Shown one piece after another: positions 1 to 12,777 of a stretch of 64,000 nucleotides of DNA. Each line of letters begins with the position of its first letter. Position 1 is the stretch's first letter. Location: contig NW_004454182.1 of the NCBI RefSeq assembly GCF_000283155.1, positions 4,121,344 through 4,185,343 on the forward strand. The letters run 5' to 3'. Both the position numbers and the translations under genes were made by a program. This DNA comes from Ceratotherium simum simum. Taxonomy: Eukaryota > Chordata > Mammalia > Perissodactyla > Rhinocerotidae. The notes under the pieces are model-generated. The model saw only the letters and a list, made by a program, of their open reading frames with translations. It made no database searches and had not been told where the DNA came from.

Positions 1-1037
1 AATTATCAACCTAATATGGCCCTTTAAGTCGGTATAGAAAACCTGCCTAGAACAGCTCTGACATATAAAGCATAGGAAAACCATTATGCCCCCTTATGTA
101 GCTACTAAGGAAGTTATAAACTCTTTTTGAATGTTGCTAAATTGATTTAAATATGTTTTAGAATTCTTCTGTTTAAGAATATCTAAAGAATTGGAATCAC
201 ATCACATTTTTCCCCCTCAACCTGGGTTTTCTTTTCTCTATGGGTGAGTCACATATTTATATATAACTAGAAGTAATTTATTGTGAGCCTGAAAGGGACT
301 AATCAAGCTAGGGAATAAAAAGGTAATGTTAAAGTGATAGAATTAATTTTTTTGTATATATTTTATAAATGGACATTTTCTTAAAGAGTATGCATGTATA
401 TATCATATGTTTTTTATTAGGATTTCTATATGCAATCCTATCACTTGTTCTACGTGGTAACAGTCCTGTGCGTACCATCATTAACTTGAATCACTCTTTT
501 TCTGATGATTCTGGGTTAATTTAGCCTGGATTTCTGTTCTTTTAGAAATTGAAAGCTACAAATAATCTCAGATGTGCTGAATAGAAGCTAAGCTTCAAAG
601 AGGTTAATATCAAATCTAAGGATGCCAGTTTCTAAATTTTGTCCTATTTCTATATGCCTTATGCATGCTGACTTATGAGCTCTCCTGAGATTCAAGGCCC
701 ATCTTTATTCTTAATTGTATATAGTGTTGATTCTTACATGATTTACTCTGCACTCAGAAACTTCCTACTTCTGCAAAAGCTGGCAGCACTTGAGTAATTT
801 ATACTTCTTTGGAACTCTTGCCTGTTTGGGGCACAACCAGTTTCTTTTGGGAAATGATTTTTAATTAATAAATAGGACATTTTACATCACCTTCAATGGC
901 ATAGCTTTTAAGACAATGGGAAGCAAGGCTGATGACAGCACCTTGGGTCTGCCATCCCAAGAGGGGCCTATGATTAAGCAAGCAGTGAAAAAAGAAGCAA
1001 CTTCTATCTCTTTCCTAACTTCTATTCCCTCTCTCTC
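1..1037. other. Non-coding AT-rich DNA, nothing identified
   Basis: Stop codons are frequent in all frames and no repeat family could be recognised by eye. A short open frame near the right end runs into the neighbouring SINE and shows no coding character. Confidence 0.6.
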
Positions 1038-1286
1038 TCTTTTTTTTTTTTTTGGTGAGGGAGATTGGCCATATGCTAACATCCATTGCCAATCTTCCTC
1101 TTTTTGCTGAGGAAGATTGGTCCTGAGCTAACATTTGTGCCCATCTTCCTCTATTTTGTATGTGGAATGCCACCACGGCATGGCTTGATGAGCAGTGAGT
1201 AGGTCTGCACCAGGGATCCTAACCTGCGAACCCCGGGCTGCTGAAGCGGAGCGTGCGAACTTAACCACACTACCTCACTGAGAACC
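1038..1286 (-). mobile_element. ERE SINE, two 3' units
   Basis: A tRNA-derived SINE lies in reverse orientation. Its A-tail appears as the T run at 1041-1053. It is followed by two copies of the 3' unit (GAGCTAACATT... with flanking GGAAGATTGG), then the tRNA-like head containing GCATGGCTTGATGAGCAG and the B-box side CTAACCTGCGAACCCCGGG. The usual GGGCCGGCCCC end is decayed to ACCTCACTGAGAACC, and no clean target duplication is visible, so this looks like an older copy. It is non-coding and non-autonomous, presumably mobilised by L1 proteins. Confidence 0.9.
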
Positions 1287-2764
1287 CTGTTCTCATTTCA
1301 GATTTACTTCTGGATTGTTTTTTCTTTACGACTTCTTTATTGCTAGATAGAGCTCTCTCTGGTTTCAAGGTTCTTAATATTTACAAAAGGGAAAAAATGA
1401 ATTTTAGGGTGATAACCTTCGCTACGACTAAAGAAACCTTATCAACCTTATAGTGATATTGAAAGAGGTTGTCCAATACAGTCTTTCTTAGGACAAAAGG
1501 TAATCGATTTTAATTTGCTACTTTTTTTAGTGTCAGCACAGCTTTACTCTGCAGCTTTAAATATGCACATAAACCGCAATGGTACTAAAACACAGGAAGT
1601 CGAGTTCTGATCATTTCTTTTGTCAAATAAGCATGATCTTAACTCATGAGTCACTGTTAAATATAAGCATAATGTGGAGGAAAAATGAAAATACATTATG
1701 AGGTGTTTTTTTTTACCAATTTGTATAATATTTCAGTTAAGCATTCATAAATCAAGGAATATTGTATTTTTTGAGGCTCATTAAAGAGACATTATACATC
1801 AGAATAGTGAAGTCGTCAGCATAATGAAATGATGAATGCCTGTAACTATCTGTATGTAAGTGATGTGAGACAGATTCAGGGTGTTACAAAGGAGAACAAT
1901 CTCCCTGACAGGTCCCCGTAGGTGCAGTTGCTGGATGCTGGTGACAGATGTTAAATGCAAACCTCTTCAAAGGCAACCGCTTATTAACACTCAGTGGAAA
2001 CTGGCAATATAAAATAAGACAAATAGCAGATAATATCATTTTAAATAAATTTGTTCAGTAAGGTGTGTTATTGCATTTTAAGAGCCTTCTTTATTGACAA
2101 AGGCCATATTCTAAATTAAAGAAAACATACTAGAAAAGAAAATGGTTACTTTGAAAACTCGTTTGTCAAAAAAATATATATATATTGCAATGCTGACCCC
2201 TTTCCTTAACTTATGTAGGGACTTTTCCATAAAGTGGATAAAATGTCAAACGTGATCAATTTAGGTTTACTTATCCTATCAATGAAACTTATCTATCTCA
2301 CCTGTACCTCTAATGGATAGATTCCTATGCGCACATACTTTACATGGTGAGATTTGTAATGTGCGTACCATTTTGTCAACCACCATATCTACTGTGGTTT
2401 ATGAGTTCTCTTTTAATCTTCATATTTATTAAAGTCACATCTCTTTTGTTTGAGACTTCATAGTCTGTTGATTAGCCAGGGCCTTCAGTCCCACGTTTCA
2501 GGTGCTTTATTTCACTTACCAAAGAGTAGCAGGCAACAGATCTAGTAATTTTCTGGAGGTTCTCATTTATCTGTGCTTTTCACAGCACCTGATGCAGGTG
2601 CCAAGTACATGAATGATTATTAAAGGAAGAAGGAAAGGAGGAGAACAGAGGACAGGAGGAATGAAGGGGCAGAAGGAAGATTTTTTTATAGCCCCAAATT
2701 GGTTACTTACTGATGAGTCTGTTGCATTGGCCACGCCATTTAAACTCTCTCTGAATGTGTTCTC
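1287..2764. other. Non-coding DNA, no repeat recognised
   Basis: No open frame of note. The part around 1800-2060 is less AT-rich and lacks low-complexity runs, which is compatible with old unique sequence. I see no splice-bounded frame in it. Confidence 0.5.
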
Positions 2765-2974
2765 TCTTTATTTTATCTTATTTTGTTTTGTTTTGTTTTA
2801 TCTTATTTAGTTTTATTAAGGTATAATTGATAAATAAAATTGTAAGATATTTAAAGTGTACAATGTGATGATTTGATATACCTACACATTGTGGAAGGAT
2901 TCCCCTCATTGAGTATTACCTCACCTACTTAGCTTTTTATTTGGTGAGAATATTTAAGTTTTACCTCTTATTTT
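2765..2974 (-). mobile_element. L1 LINE 3' end, reverse orientation
   Basis: The stretch starts with a T-rich TTTTG/TTTTA run (2765-2815), which is the L1 poly(A) end read on the reverse strand. It continues with TTATTAAGGTATAATTGATA and then AAAGTGTACAATGTGATGAT, the reverse complement of the 3' UTR shared by older mammalian L1 subfamilies (L1MA/L1MB class). The match continues through CACATTGTGGAAGGATT and TTACCTCACCTACTTAG. Only the last 200 or so bases of the element are present, the usual 5' truncation of LINE insertions. No coding part remains. Confidence 0.8.
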
Positions 2975-4167
2975 AAACAAGGGTAGTGATTCATAACTAT
3001 GCGACAGAGTTTGGAGGGGACCAAAAGGGACAGATCTGTGGAATCACAGGTTGATGGTATAACAAATTTTACGTATGAAACATCAGTATTATTTTTTTAA
3101 AAACTGTGTAACCTAAGCACCTTGGGAACAGAGACAGCGCTTTGGACTATATAACCAAATGTATGTAGACAAAGTGATATTAATAAAAATATTCATAATC
3201 TGTGTGCTTTGGAGACAGGGGTTTATTATTTTTAATAAAGTTTCTTCTTACCTATGCCATAGTATTTTGGCACTTTATAAGGTATATGTGAATTGCTAGC
3301 AAGATAAATGGCATAATTTCCCCATTAACACCAGTCAATGTGGCAAGGTTTTCTTTATTCTGATGCATATGTCATGGGGCTTAAAATAATATTTGACTAA
3401 AGAGATATTCTTTTTAAAAAATTATCACCTATTTTCCTTCTTTTTGCCTTAGGGATACAGCAAATTATAAGCATGTGAATTTTTTATTAACAATTAAGTA
3501 TTTAAAGTTTGTTGTGACATGAAAATTCCATTAGAACATAGTAGTGCAAGTTTTCGATTGTCCCAAGAGTAAGAGTAATCACTTTTACATTGTTAATGGC
3601 ACTTTGAATAAACTAGTGTATATAATAATGGGTTGTATCAATTCCTTAAATATATTTTTTGAAAATTTATATGTGAAAAAAAAGATTTGAAAATATCTAG
3701 TCACAACTTAAAAGTCCAAAATTAGGCATAGCTATTATATAACTAAATTGAAATTAAAATGTTTTTAAGAAAATATACCATATTATTTTACTTTTCCTTT
3801 GTAAATTCATTACCTACTGATCATTTTGCAAGTTTACTTACCAAAGGAAATACTCTTATGATTTTATGTTATAATTCTTTGACTTAATCCATATACAGAC
3901 AAACACACACACACACAATCTGAGAGCATCCGTTACATATAGTAAAAAAATTTTTTAACATAACTAAAACATACATATTTTAGGAATTTTGTTCTATAAT
4001 TGACTATTTTGCCTGAAAGGGAAGAAAGAAGCAATTGAAAGTTCTGGTAAGGGCACCATTATAGATGTTGAAAAGCGACATGGAGAGAACAACCATAAAA
4101 AATTAATTTAGTTTGAAATTACTTTTGAAATTGAAATAAATTTAAATTAAAAATTTAATTTAGTTAG

Positions 4168-4195
4168 AAATGTGAGTTAGTTTGAACTCACATTT
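4168..4195. repeat. 11-bp perfect inverted repeat, 6-nt loop
   Basis: AAATGTGAGTT at 4168-4178 and its exact reverse complement AACTCACATTT at 4185-4195 flank the loop AGTTTG. The surrounding bases (4110-4170) also hold near-direct repeats of AATTTAATTTAGTT, so a local duplication may have generated the structure. Confidence 0.85.
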
Positions 4196-5082
4196 TTCTT
4201 TGAAGGAAAGGAAGCCAGGGTTCTTATCATGAAAGTTATTATTTTATAACAATTTACTTTAACTCTACATCTATTGTTAAATGGCCAACACTAAAGTATT
4301 GGAAAGTGTCATATAGATCAGTCTTTTCACTTTACAGCTCAATATCTTGTAAACCTACTGCCGCAAGTAGGGAATGAAATCTACTTAGATTAAATTCTGT
4401 TTTTATCTAGTGAATTTTTAACATCTAAAGTAAAAATACATGATAAACAGAGCAAACTGACGAGTTCAATATTTATATACATATATACACCACATTTTTT
4501 GTGCTTCTTAATATAAATTCTCACTGGTTATTACTATAACTAAATTTATGTATTTTAAAAAGAATGACAAAGATTTATACCCTTTTTCTATTAAAAAAAT
4601 AACTTTTAAATCCATTACCTCATTTGATCAATGACATGATTTGAATCCTTGCCTTTTAATTCGAAGTTCATTGCTCTTTCTAGCCTATCATGGTGCTTTT
4701 TGACAAATCTCTTAAATTCAAATCCAACAAAATACACACTGCAATCCTTAATGCACTCTGCCAAGCCTAAATTATAGTCTATGCAAGGAGACTTATTTAA
4801 CTAGATGTTTGTCCCTTATGTCCCATTTACTCACTTTCTGTTTTAAAGGTAGTTTAGAGATAGATGGATGTTCAAGGGATTGATTGAGTTCAGAATAACA
4901 TTTCTACCATTCTACTGTGCAGAGTAATGGCTCCAAGAAACATTTCTCAAAGCCAAAAGACATCCTGTCTTATTACATAATTCTTCTTCCTTGAGTTACA
5001 TATCATTCGTAAACATTGCTGCCAATTCAAAGAAATGACTTAAGCATTTTTAAAATTATAAATATTCAGCTTTCTTTCAAAC

Positions 5083-5165
5083 TGTGTGTGTATAGACACA
5101 CACAGACGCACATAAATACTTATATAGGTTATATGATAGATACATGTATATATATATGTATGTCT
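5083..5165. repeat. GT/CA/TA dinucleotide-rich patch
   Basis: Alternating purine-pyrimidine sequence: a GTGTGTGT run, then ACACACACAGACGCACA, then TATATATATATG. The runs are interrupted and short. Confidence 0.75.
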
Positions 5166-5364
5166 ATAATTTTTAATCAACTTCAGTTTTATTAGTGAGA
5201 ATCTAGCCACCTTGGTCAGATTAAGGGGTGCTAAGCTAGGAAGCACCATAAAACATTTGTAAACAGCACTAGGATTATCTAGAGAGCTGGGGGCCTTAGA
5301 GCCACTATGAGTATTCATGCTAGGAATCAATTAATTGCTTTGGGGCATTTAGAGCCCAGGAATG

Positions 5365-5665
5365 TTAGAAATGGTAATGACTTTAGAAATTATCCAGTCT
5401 TAGGATGGCAATAGTTGAAAACTTGAATGCTGCCTTTAAACTGATTGGAACTAGCTGCCAGGGCCACTGTGTAAGATAGGAATATATGAAGTATGTCATA
5501 ATCAATTAGTCCTCTCTACCACAGGTGAGGAATAGAGACTGTTGGCATACTTGCTGAGGCTCAGAGAGTTTAAATCACAAGCCCAAAGTTGCACAGGTAG
5601 TTAACTCTGAATCCACGGCTATACACAGGGCATCTGACTCATAATCCAGTGCTATTTGCTCTGCT
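5365..5665 (-). mobile_element. MIR3-like SINE remnant
   Basis: Recognisable reverse-strand pieces of the mammalian MIR3 family: GACTTTAGAAATTATCCAGT near 5380, then GCTGAGGCTCAGAGAGTTTA, AAGCCCAAAGTTGCACAGGT and finally GACTCATAATCCAGTGCTAT. The last piece matches the family's 'ctcctagtccagtgct' end. The left half is decayed and may contain an insertion. Confidence 0.6.
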
Positions 5666-8600
5666 CTGTTGATAAAGTAGAAACATACCCAGTAGGTTTT
5701 CTCAGAGTAAATTCACAGAGACATTCAGCAGACTTAATTGAGAGCATGAAGGAGAGCCAGGCAGGGTATGGTGGCTGCTCTGAATTGATGTCCTTGTGTG
5801 TTCAACTTACTGAGACTTATTGTTTTCAAGGCATAATTTACTTAAGATTATTCTGAAGCACTGTAACTACGTACCTTCCTTTATTAATTATATTTACCAT
5901 ATTTTGGGATTTGCCTTTTCTTAGAATTCCTAAGCAGATAATGCCTATTCTTCTATAAGCTAAATAAATGGATTTCTGTAAATTAAATGTACTAAAATAT
6001 TAGGATTCTCTAGTTTCAAGGAAAAACCCTTCACGTGGAACATAAAAACTAGATTAAAATGCAAACATTTTCATTCCAGTGTGTAATATTTATCTAATAA
6101 AAATTTGACCTTAAATGTAAAAATTGATTAACTTCAAATAGAGGACTCAAAGAGTTTGGCAAAATACAGACCATCCCAATGCTGCCTTTACTCCATCTCT
6201 CCCCAATATTTTATAAAATCTTGTCTAGCTGATTAATATAACAGAGCACTTCAGCTTTGGTGAAATACACTTATTCAATTTCACTGAAGATTATAGGTTT
6301 CAAATAATAAAATTGGATTTTATTGAGGATTGAAGTGTGTAAATAGAACATTTGATTGAATTTAATAAAATGGTATCCTGCTGATGGAGGCAAGTCATTT
6401 CCTCTAGTTTTAACTTGATTACAAAGACAAGAAGTTTTTATGAGCCATTTTGAATGGAAATTTTTTTTTCTGTCTAAAGAAAAAGACTATATTGAGCCTA
6501 AGAAAAGTAAGTAGTACCATTTAATGTTTTAAATAAGACAGTTGTGAAAGTATGGTTACTTTTTGAAATTTAATAGAACTATTTTCTAATTTATATTTGT
6601 GGCTATTTACTTTAGCGTTAAACATGTTTGCAATAAAGCAGTAAGTCCAGTAGTCAGTTTGTTTCTCTATCTTTCAATAGCTTTATCTTGGTGACTATTT
6701 TTCATCTGATGTATGCAATTTTATATTTAATCAAGTACAATGAAATCAGAGCATTACTCTTTTTGTCACAAAATGAATCACTACATAGTAGCTAATGCCA
6801 TTTAAATGTTTGGTTTTCTTTAGCTAATTCTGAAGTTTCGTAAAAGGAAACACAAAGCAAATTTTTTTGCTGCTTTCTAATGAAAAGATACATGTGAAGC
6901 TTGGGGATGATTTGTAATAACCTTGAGAAAACCAAAACCCCATACTAAATGTTAAGGCAACAACCTCAGCATATTAGAAAAATCATTTTTAGTTATGAGA
7001 AACACGATACTTTTTCTTACGGTAATATATGTGGTGAATTTTGCTATTAAAATTTTAATTAATTTACTTCTCAAATGTCTTATATTTCAATATAATAACA
7101 TAAAATGTTATTTTACTGAAATCTAGTCTTTTCTTAATTAATGTCAATATTTTAATTGTTTTATTAGACTAAAGAGCCAACTGAAAATACCTTTTTCTTA
7201 TTTAACCATTTAACCACAGCAGAACTTTTAAAAGATTCTTAGAATATTTCAAAGAGAATATTTGGAAGCTAGTAGATAGGCTAGATTTACAATGAGGCAT
7301 CATTATAAACATAGAATGAGTATTAAGAAATGCCAGAATTACAGACATTATGTTGACTAGAGATTAATAGTAAATGGTTCCAGAGCAAGATGAATTTTAA
7401 TGTCGCCTAAAAGAGTACTTCGGGTTGATTTAGAACATTATCTTTAAGCAGTTGATTCAAAGTATCTGCAAGGGAAATATACAATATGAATGTAGTAGTT
7501 CTATTCAGTTATTTAGTGGCACTTTCAAAGAATAAAAAGATAAACAGTTGATGAAAGGGCATTACATTAAAGGGAAAATGTATCTCTATGCTGATCTTGG
7601 TCATGTGTTGTTTTTAGCGCTTTGGAGAAAGGTACATTATTCAGGGAAAGAGAAGGGCCACTGGAGAGAAAACTGGAGGAGAAGAGAAAAAATAAGAATA
7701 ATGGACAGTTACAACCCCCAGCTGTACAGGAAAGAGAGTTTAGCAACCAAAAAAGAGGCAACAGCAGAAAATAAATGAACGCTTTCTGGGGAAATGACTG
7801 TGGTTCAGACCCTCTGCTATCATACTGGGAGCTATTTGGGTGAAAAGATTAGAAACAATATCTGAAAACAGAAAAATGAATAACATATGAGGAATGATAA
7901 TTGAATGCTAGAACTGAAATGAGAAGAAGGAAGAGCTATAATTGGAACAAAAGCAGTTATATCTTAAAAAATTTCAAAGTAGAGGAGACCACTTCATCAG
8001 GCAAATCAAATAAATTAGTGCTCTAATAAGACCTCCAGATGCATTAATGGGTGTTAATTTTGTGGTTTGAGAAGGACAACAAAGAAAGAAGATGAGCACA
8101 TGTAGATGCTTCATAGAAAAGATACAGTGAAATAGATGAGATGAGTATAGAGAGAAGGTTAGCATTTAGGATGGGAGTCTAGAAAAGGCAAGATAAGTGA
8201 GTCAAAGTTTTTAGATAGAAACATAAATGATAGACACAAGTATTACACATGTGCAGCAGGACTTTTCACTCTGAAAGATAATCTAACAGAACCCTGGGTC
8301 ATATTTGTTAATTTTAAAATTCTTAGGAAAAATTTACAAAAAGTGTCTATGTTATTAATTGAAAGCCTAATATATCCCTTCTTTCATCTTTAACTAACTA
8401 GCTGTCCAATAGTTATGCATGGTTGTCACCTCATATATGTGGTTACTTAAACTTGCCTCCCCATAGTAGCCTCATTTGATCATTGGAAGAAACTACAATA
8501 ACAAAAAAGTGAGTTATAACAGGAGATTGTCAGTATTCATAAGATCAACACACCATTCTATAGTGTCTTTGCAGTTCTGAAAATTATTTGAAGAAAAACA

Positions 8601-9594
8601 TTATGTTGCTTATCAGAATAATTTTAACACAAACAATCTCCATCCCATGCCTAGTATGAACATCCCTTTTCTTCAGTGGGGAAATAAAATGACCAACCAT
8701 TTATTGTGACATCCCTATTACCGGGTAACATATTGGCATTAAGCTCAGAACTGTCCTGCAGGTCTCATTACCTGTAGGAAAAGTCAAATCTTCACTGAAT
8801 GATAAAGGCAGAAAACAGAAGCTCAATCATGAAAATACAATAAATCAGTTTCAAAAATAAATGAAACCCAAACCAACCGTCTAATGGGTCTCATTTTCAT
8901 CTCGCTATTGAGTTATCTAAATCAGAACCTCAAGAAGTCTTCATCCTCCTCTGATGCAAACACTGTTCGTTCTTATTTGTCCCCAAAGAAATTCTCAATA
9001 GGAAACAAAGGGTTTGTCTTCTTCCCTAGCATTCGTTCCAAAGTCAGACAGCAGAAAGCAACCTCCTTTCTTACGTGTTTTTCACGCCTGCATTCAATGT
9101 CTGCATGTAAAATACCAAATGAAAAGTGATTCCTACATTCTGCTCTACCACCTAAGCACTGGAGGAAAATAATTTTGGAAATAAGAAACATATACTATGT
9201 GTACAGTAATAATATTTGTAGTAGTAGTAACAGTAGGAGAGCAAATATAAATTTTAGACTCTGAGATATTTATGAAAATAGGGGAAATTAATCACAAAGC
9301 AAAATTGTTTGTAAAGGGAAGTTTTAGAATTTAAATTTTTATGTCTTTATGAACTTTCCAAAACCTAAAATAGCATTTAAGACAATGCCTAATGATATGA
9401 AATTGAAATTTGTCAGTAAAACATGGATATAATTCTCTTCTGAAATATATCCATTCGTATGTCAAGTTTTTATAATGTCAAGAATATATATGTTTAACTA
9501 GTTTTAGAATAATAATGAATGAAGCCACAAAAGCAGTCAACAATTCAAATTACAGAACTTTATGCTGGAAGTATCACTGCAGGTCATGTAGCAT
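5666..9594. other. Non-coding DNA, no gene recognised
   Basis: The part from about 7540 to 8220 is purine-rich on the + strand and gives a 76-codon frame (7548-7778) rich in Lys, Arg and Glu, as purine-rich DNA does. I do not regard it as a gene. Around 8650-8850 the composition is more balanced and a hairpin sits at 8754-8779. No other repeat was identified. Confidence 0.5.
8754..8779. repeat. 10-bp inverted repeat with one G-T pair
   Basis: TCCTGCAGGT (8754-8763) can pair with ACCTGTAGGA (8770-8779) across the loop CTCATT. Nine Watson-Crick pairs and one G-T wobble would form in a + strand transcript. Confidence 0.75.
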
Positions 9595-9720
9595 AATTTG
9601 TGTACATTACAGGTAAGGAAATTGAATGGTGCAGAGATTCTATGTAACTTGTACAAGGTCTATTGTCAGGCAGAACAAAACTGTTCTTTCTCACTTCAGA
9701 CACTTAACACTGCATAACTA
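9595..9720 (-). mobile_element. MIR SINE fragment
   Basis: TTACAGGTAAGGAAATTGAA, then GTAACTTGTACAAGGTC, match the reverse-strand MIR core (consensus like 'ttacagatgaggaaactgag ... gtaacttgcccaaggtc'). Flanks are too decayed to set exact ends. Confidence 0.55.
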
Positions 9721-10559
9721 TCTCTTTTAATGACTTAATCTTAAAATATTTATGAGCAACAATACTGTCTATTTCAACCTATGCAGTTATTTTTGTATAG
9801 TCAGTTACATATTATTGTCATTACTGTCATTACAATCAATTCCCAATTTCATTTAAGTGAAATCAAATTGCATCATATCACAATTTTATTTAATCAAAAT
9901 GACATAATAAAACATATGATAAAGGTTACAATAACTGTTGCTTAACAAGACTTTCAAGCATCGTCTGTTGCTTTGTATGAATTGTATTAAGAGAAGGACA
10001 CAAGGTTAAAAGAGCTTTAGATGAACATGGAGGATGATAGTTCTGTCCCACTTTCTTGCTAGTACTGAGAAAAAAATGTGAGTTGTCAAAATTCTGAGAA
10101 GCATAGTGAGACACTGTAATTCACAGAGAAGGGAATAAGGGATTGAGTAGGCAGACTGTCGTAGCATCAAATGAAAACTGAGGCATATCAGTCCCTATAT
10201 ATTTCTACAACAGAGAGTTGCCCAGGGAAAAAGTAGGAAGCATCAGCTAATTTGTCCTCTTCTAGACACAGAGCCAGGCTGGGAGAGGAAGGCACAACTG
10301 GCTACATGTTTTGGTCCCTACTGTAGATAAAGAGCAGAAGCCAGGTGTCCTAGCCAGAACTACCTCACTCCCATTCCTACACGGTGATGCTTTCAGGCTG
10401 CAGAAAATGTCAAGTCCACGTGGCTCTTGAGCTGAAACCATAGTGTAGGCAATCAGGAAAGGCAACAATGACAATCAAGGTGTGCTCTATCAGAGCAAAT
10501 AGAAAGTCTGAGTGAAGCTGCCTGAGCTGCCATAAGACTAGCCAGAGCCAAAACCAAAT
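9721..10559. other. Non-coding DNA, nothing identified
   Basis: No repeat family recognised. Two reverse frames of 62 and 70 codons (9926-10114 and 10262-10474) have no motif or compositional sign of coding. Confidence 0.5.
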
Positions 10560-10900
10560 TAACAACATGAAGGAAAATCTTGAGCTAATTACAGGGAAGG
10601 TTAAGCACAGCAGTCTAGCAATTTATGCATCAGGAGAGAAGGTGAACAATATGGAGGAACAATAAAAGAAGACTAACAAATGAAATAGTAAAGTAGTCAG
10701 AGATAAAATAGAAGAAAATTTTCCTGAAATAAATGAAGAACTGAATCTACAGCTCTGATGTGCATATGAAGTACTAGAAACTGGAGTGAAACATAAGGAT
10801 GAGAACAAAGGTTGAATGAGAGACTAAAAAAAAAAAAAAAACCCAAAGGTATGGGGTAACTTTTGCAGGAAAGGAGGATGGGCAAGATAGGAACAAGATT
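10560..10900 (+). mobile_element. Old L1 LINE fragment (ORF1-side)
   Basis: The stretch GAAAATTTTCCTGAAATAAA followed by GAAGAACTGAATCTACAG resembles the region in and near the ORF1 of old mammalian L1 elements ('ttttcctgaaatgaagg aaaaactgaatctgcat'). Reading frames are broken throughout. An A run at 10826-10841 is internal to the surrounding sequence. Extent is uncertain. Confidence 0.45.
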
Positions 10901-12334
10901 TCTGTCCAGTTGCTTTGAGAACTCGGGTGAGACGGGTTAGTGTAAGGATTTTTAGGACATTTAGTATGAGTCATGAAATGGAATTTTTCTTTGGCATCTT
11001 TGAAAATCAGCAAAAACTATTTATTTTATTTTGTTGTTTTGTTTGGATGGAGCAAAGGCATTCCTACTGACTGGACAGCAAGCTGAGTGAGGCCAGACCG
11101 TTTCTGTTTTATTTTGGCAGCACGCTGGGGTTTTGGCTTGGATTTGGGACTTAAAATACAATTTAGATGAAATTTTTGTATAGAAATTATCCTTAAGTAC
11201 ACTTTTACAATGACTACCTCAGGATTATTGTCATGAAAGGCAATAGAGAGCCACCCAGAACAAGCCAGGATGAGTCTCAGGATAGCTACTCTAATTAAGA
11301 GGGAAATTGTAGAAACTGCAATGATATTAAAATCATAATCTTTGTGCTGATGCACAGTGTAGGACTGTGTTTCAAATGGAGAATAAAGATAGGAAATGTC
11401 TCATTACTTAAAAAACTGAGAAAGCCTAAGAAACTCTCTCATAACAGTACAGGCTATAAATTATTATTTTTATTTCAACCTTTACAGACACTCAGGGTTT
11501 TAATAAATTGGACCAGCTCAAAGCATTTACTCTGCTCAATGAGCTGATATCAGGACCCCTGAGAACTGGGTTACCATTAAGGCACAAGAGATCAGATAGA
11601 GAGATAGAAATCAGATAGAGATTAACTGCTAGGGGAAAAAAATGCAGAGAACATTTTTCCAGGGACAGAAGACTGAGTTATAATTTACATAGGACACAGA
11701 TATGTGGCAAAAGGCTGAAAAATGTTGGAGATTAAGTGAGAGTCTGATGAATCCAGAATTACACAATTTTTGGTCAAAGTCATAAAGACTTCTTTTTCCC
11801 TGGCAGACTTCCTGACTGTCCCAGAGTGCAGAGTTGCTTAGAATTTTCTGCTCAGTTTATTCATTTTCATCCCTAATCAAATCAATTATGGCAAAAGGAT
11901 ATAACCAGGGGTCAGAAGGGCTATTGGCCATCCATGTAAGTGGGAAGCTTGTTTTTCATAGAATGGGGGTCACTGAGTTGGCAGATAGAACAAAAATGTA
12001 CTATATCCTCATTTTCCACTAGAATGTCAAAATTTATTTTTCATCCCTGGTATTAACTTTGAAAGAGCTGGAATCCTATGGGGCTATAAAAGTCTCAATT
12101 TCTATTCCCCAGCTGTGTTGTAATTGTCTTCTCTGGGGCATCCAAACCTTGGCCAGATTTTACATTTGGAGGAGATATCTTCACGGCATTACAAAATGTA
12201 ACTCTGAGCATATTTTATCGTGGCAGCATTTTAAGCTATGATTATTTACTAAAAATAACTGTGTAGTATTTTATTAATATACCAATAATATCTTAATGAA
12301 TTATATGCAAGAGACCATGTCAGTTTTTCATGTG
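10901..12334. other. Non-coding DNA, nothing identified
   Basis: A 109-codon reverse frame (11026-11355) overlaps a forward frame and has no recognisable domain. A short GATAGA-rich patch lies near 11588-11625. Confidence 0.5.
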
Positions 12335-12410
12335 GTTGTATTCTCAGCACTAACATAGCACCTGACATATATAGTATTTTATAAATGTTTGTTGAATAAA
12401 TGAATGGATT
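12335..12410 (+). mobile_element. L2 LINE 3' end
   Basis: ACATAGCACCTGACATATAT and then AAATGTTTGTTGAATAAATG match the terminal bases of mammalian L2 ('agtgcctggcacatag ... aaatatttgttgaatgaatg'). Confidence 0.7.
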
Positions 12411-12497
12411 AAGTGGCCTTAATGCATGACCATAATTAAAAGATTTTTATGAGAAAATGGATTAAAAATCCCATATAAATTCTTAAGCTAAACTTTA

Positions 12498-12763
12498 TTT
12501 TATTTTATTTTTTTGTGAGGAAGATCAGCCCTGAGCTAACATCCAATGCCAATCTTTCTCTCTCTCTTTTTTTTTTTTTTTGCTGAGGAAGATTGGCCCT
12601 GAGCTAACATCCATGCCCATCTTCCTCTACTTTATATGGGATGCCACCACAGCATGGCTTGACAAGTGGTGCATCGGTGAGTGCCCAGGATCCAAACCTG
12701 CCAACCCTGGGCCACCACAGTGGCGCACACGCACTTAACTGCTTGCGCCACCAGGCCGGCCCC
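12498..12763 (-). mobile_element. ERE SINE with target duplication
   Basis: Reverse-oriented ERE with both 3' units and a good head ending GCCACCAGGCCGGCCCC. It is flanked by TTAAGCTAAACTTTA at 12483-12497 and again at 12764-12777 (14-15 bases, matching on both sides), a clear target-site duplication. A (CT)nT15 stretch at about 12556-12581 between the two 3' units has expanded compared with other copies in this window, where the spacer is a short TTTTTG. Confidence 0.95.
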
Positions 12764-12777
12764 TTAAGCTAAACTTT

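Larger units (their letters stand above)
2975..5364. other. AT-rich non-coding DNA with short simple repeats
   Basis: No gene or dated repeat family recognised. It contains a short (AC)n run near 3904-3917, a hairpin at 4168-4195 and a dinucleotide-rich patch at 5083-5165. A 96-codon reverse frame at 5040-5330 is partly simple repeat and has no domain character. Confidence 0.5.

Noticed and set aside
7548..7778. 76-codon Lys/Arg/Glu-rich frame
   Set aside because: Purine-rich DNA gives such composition by chance; no homologue recognised and no splice sites framing it.
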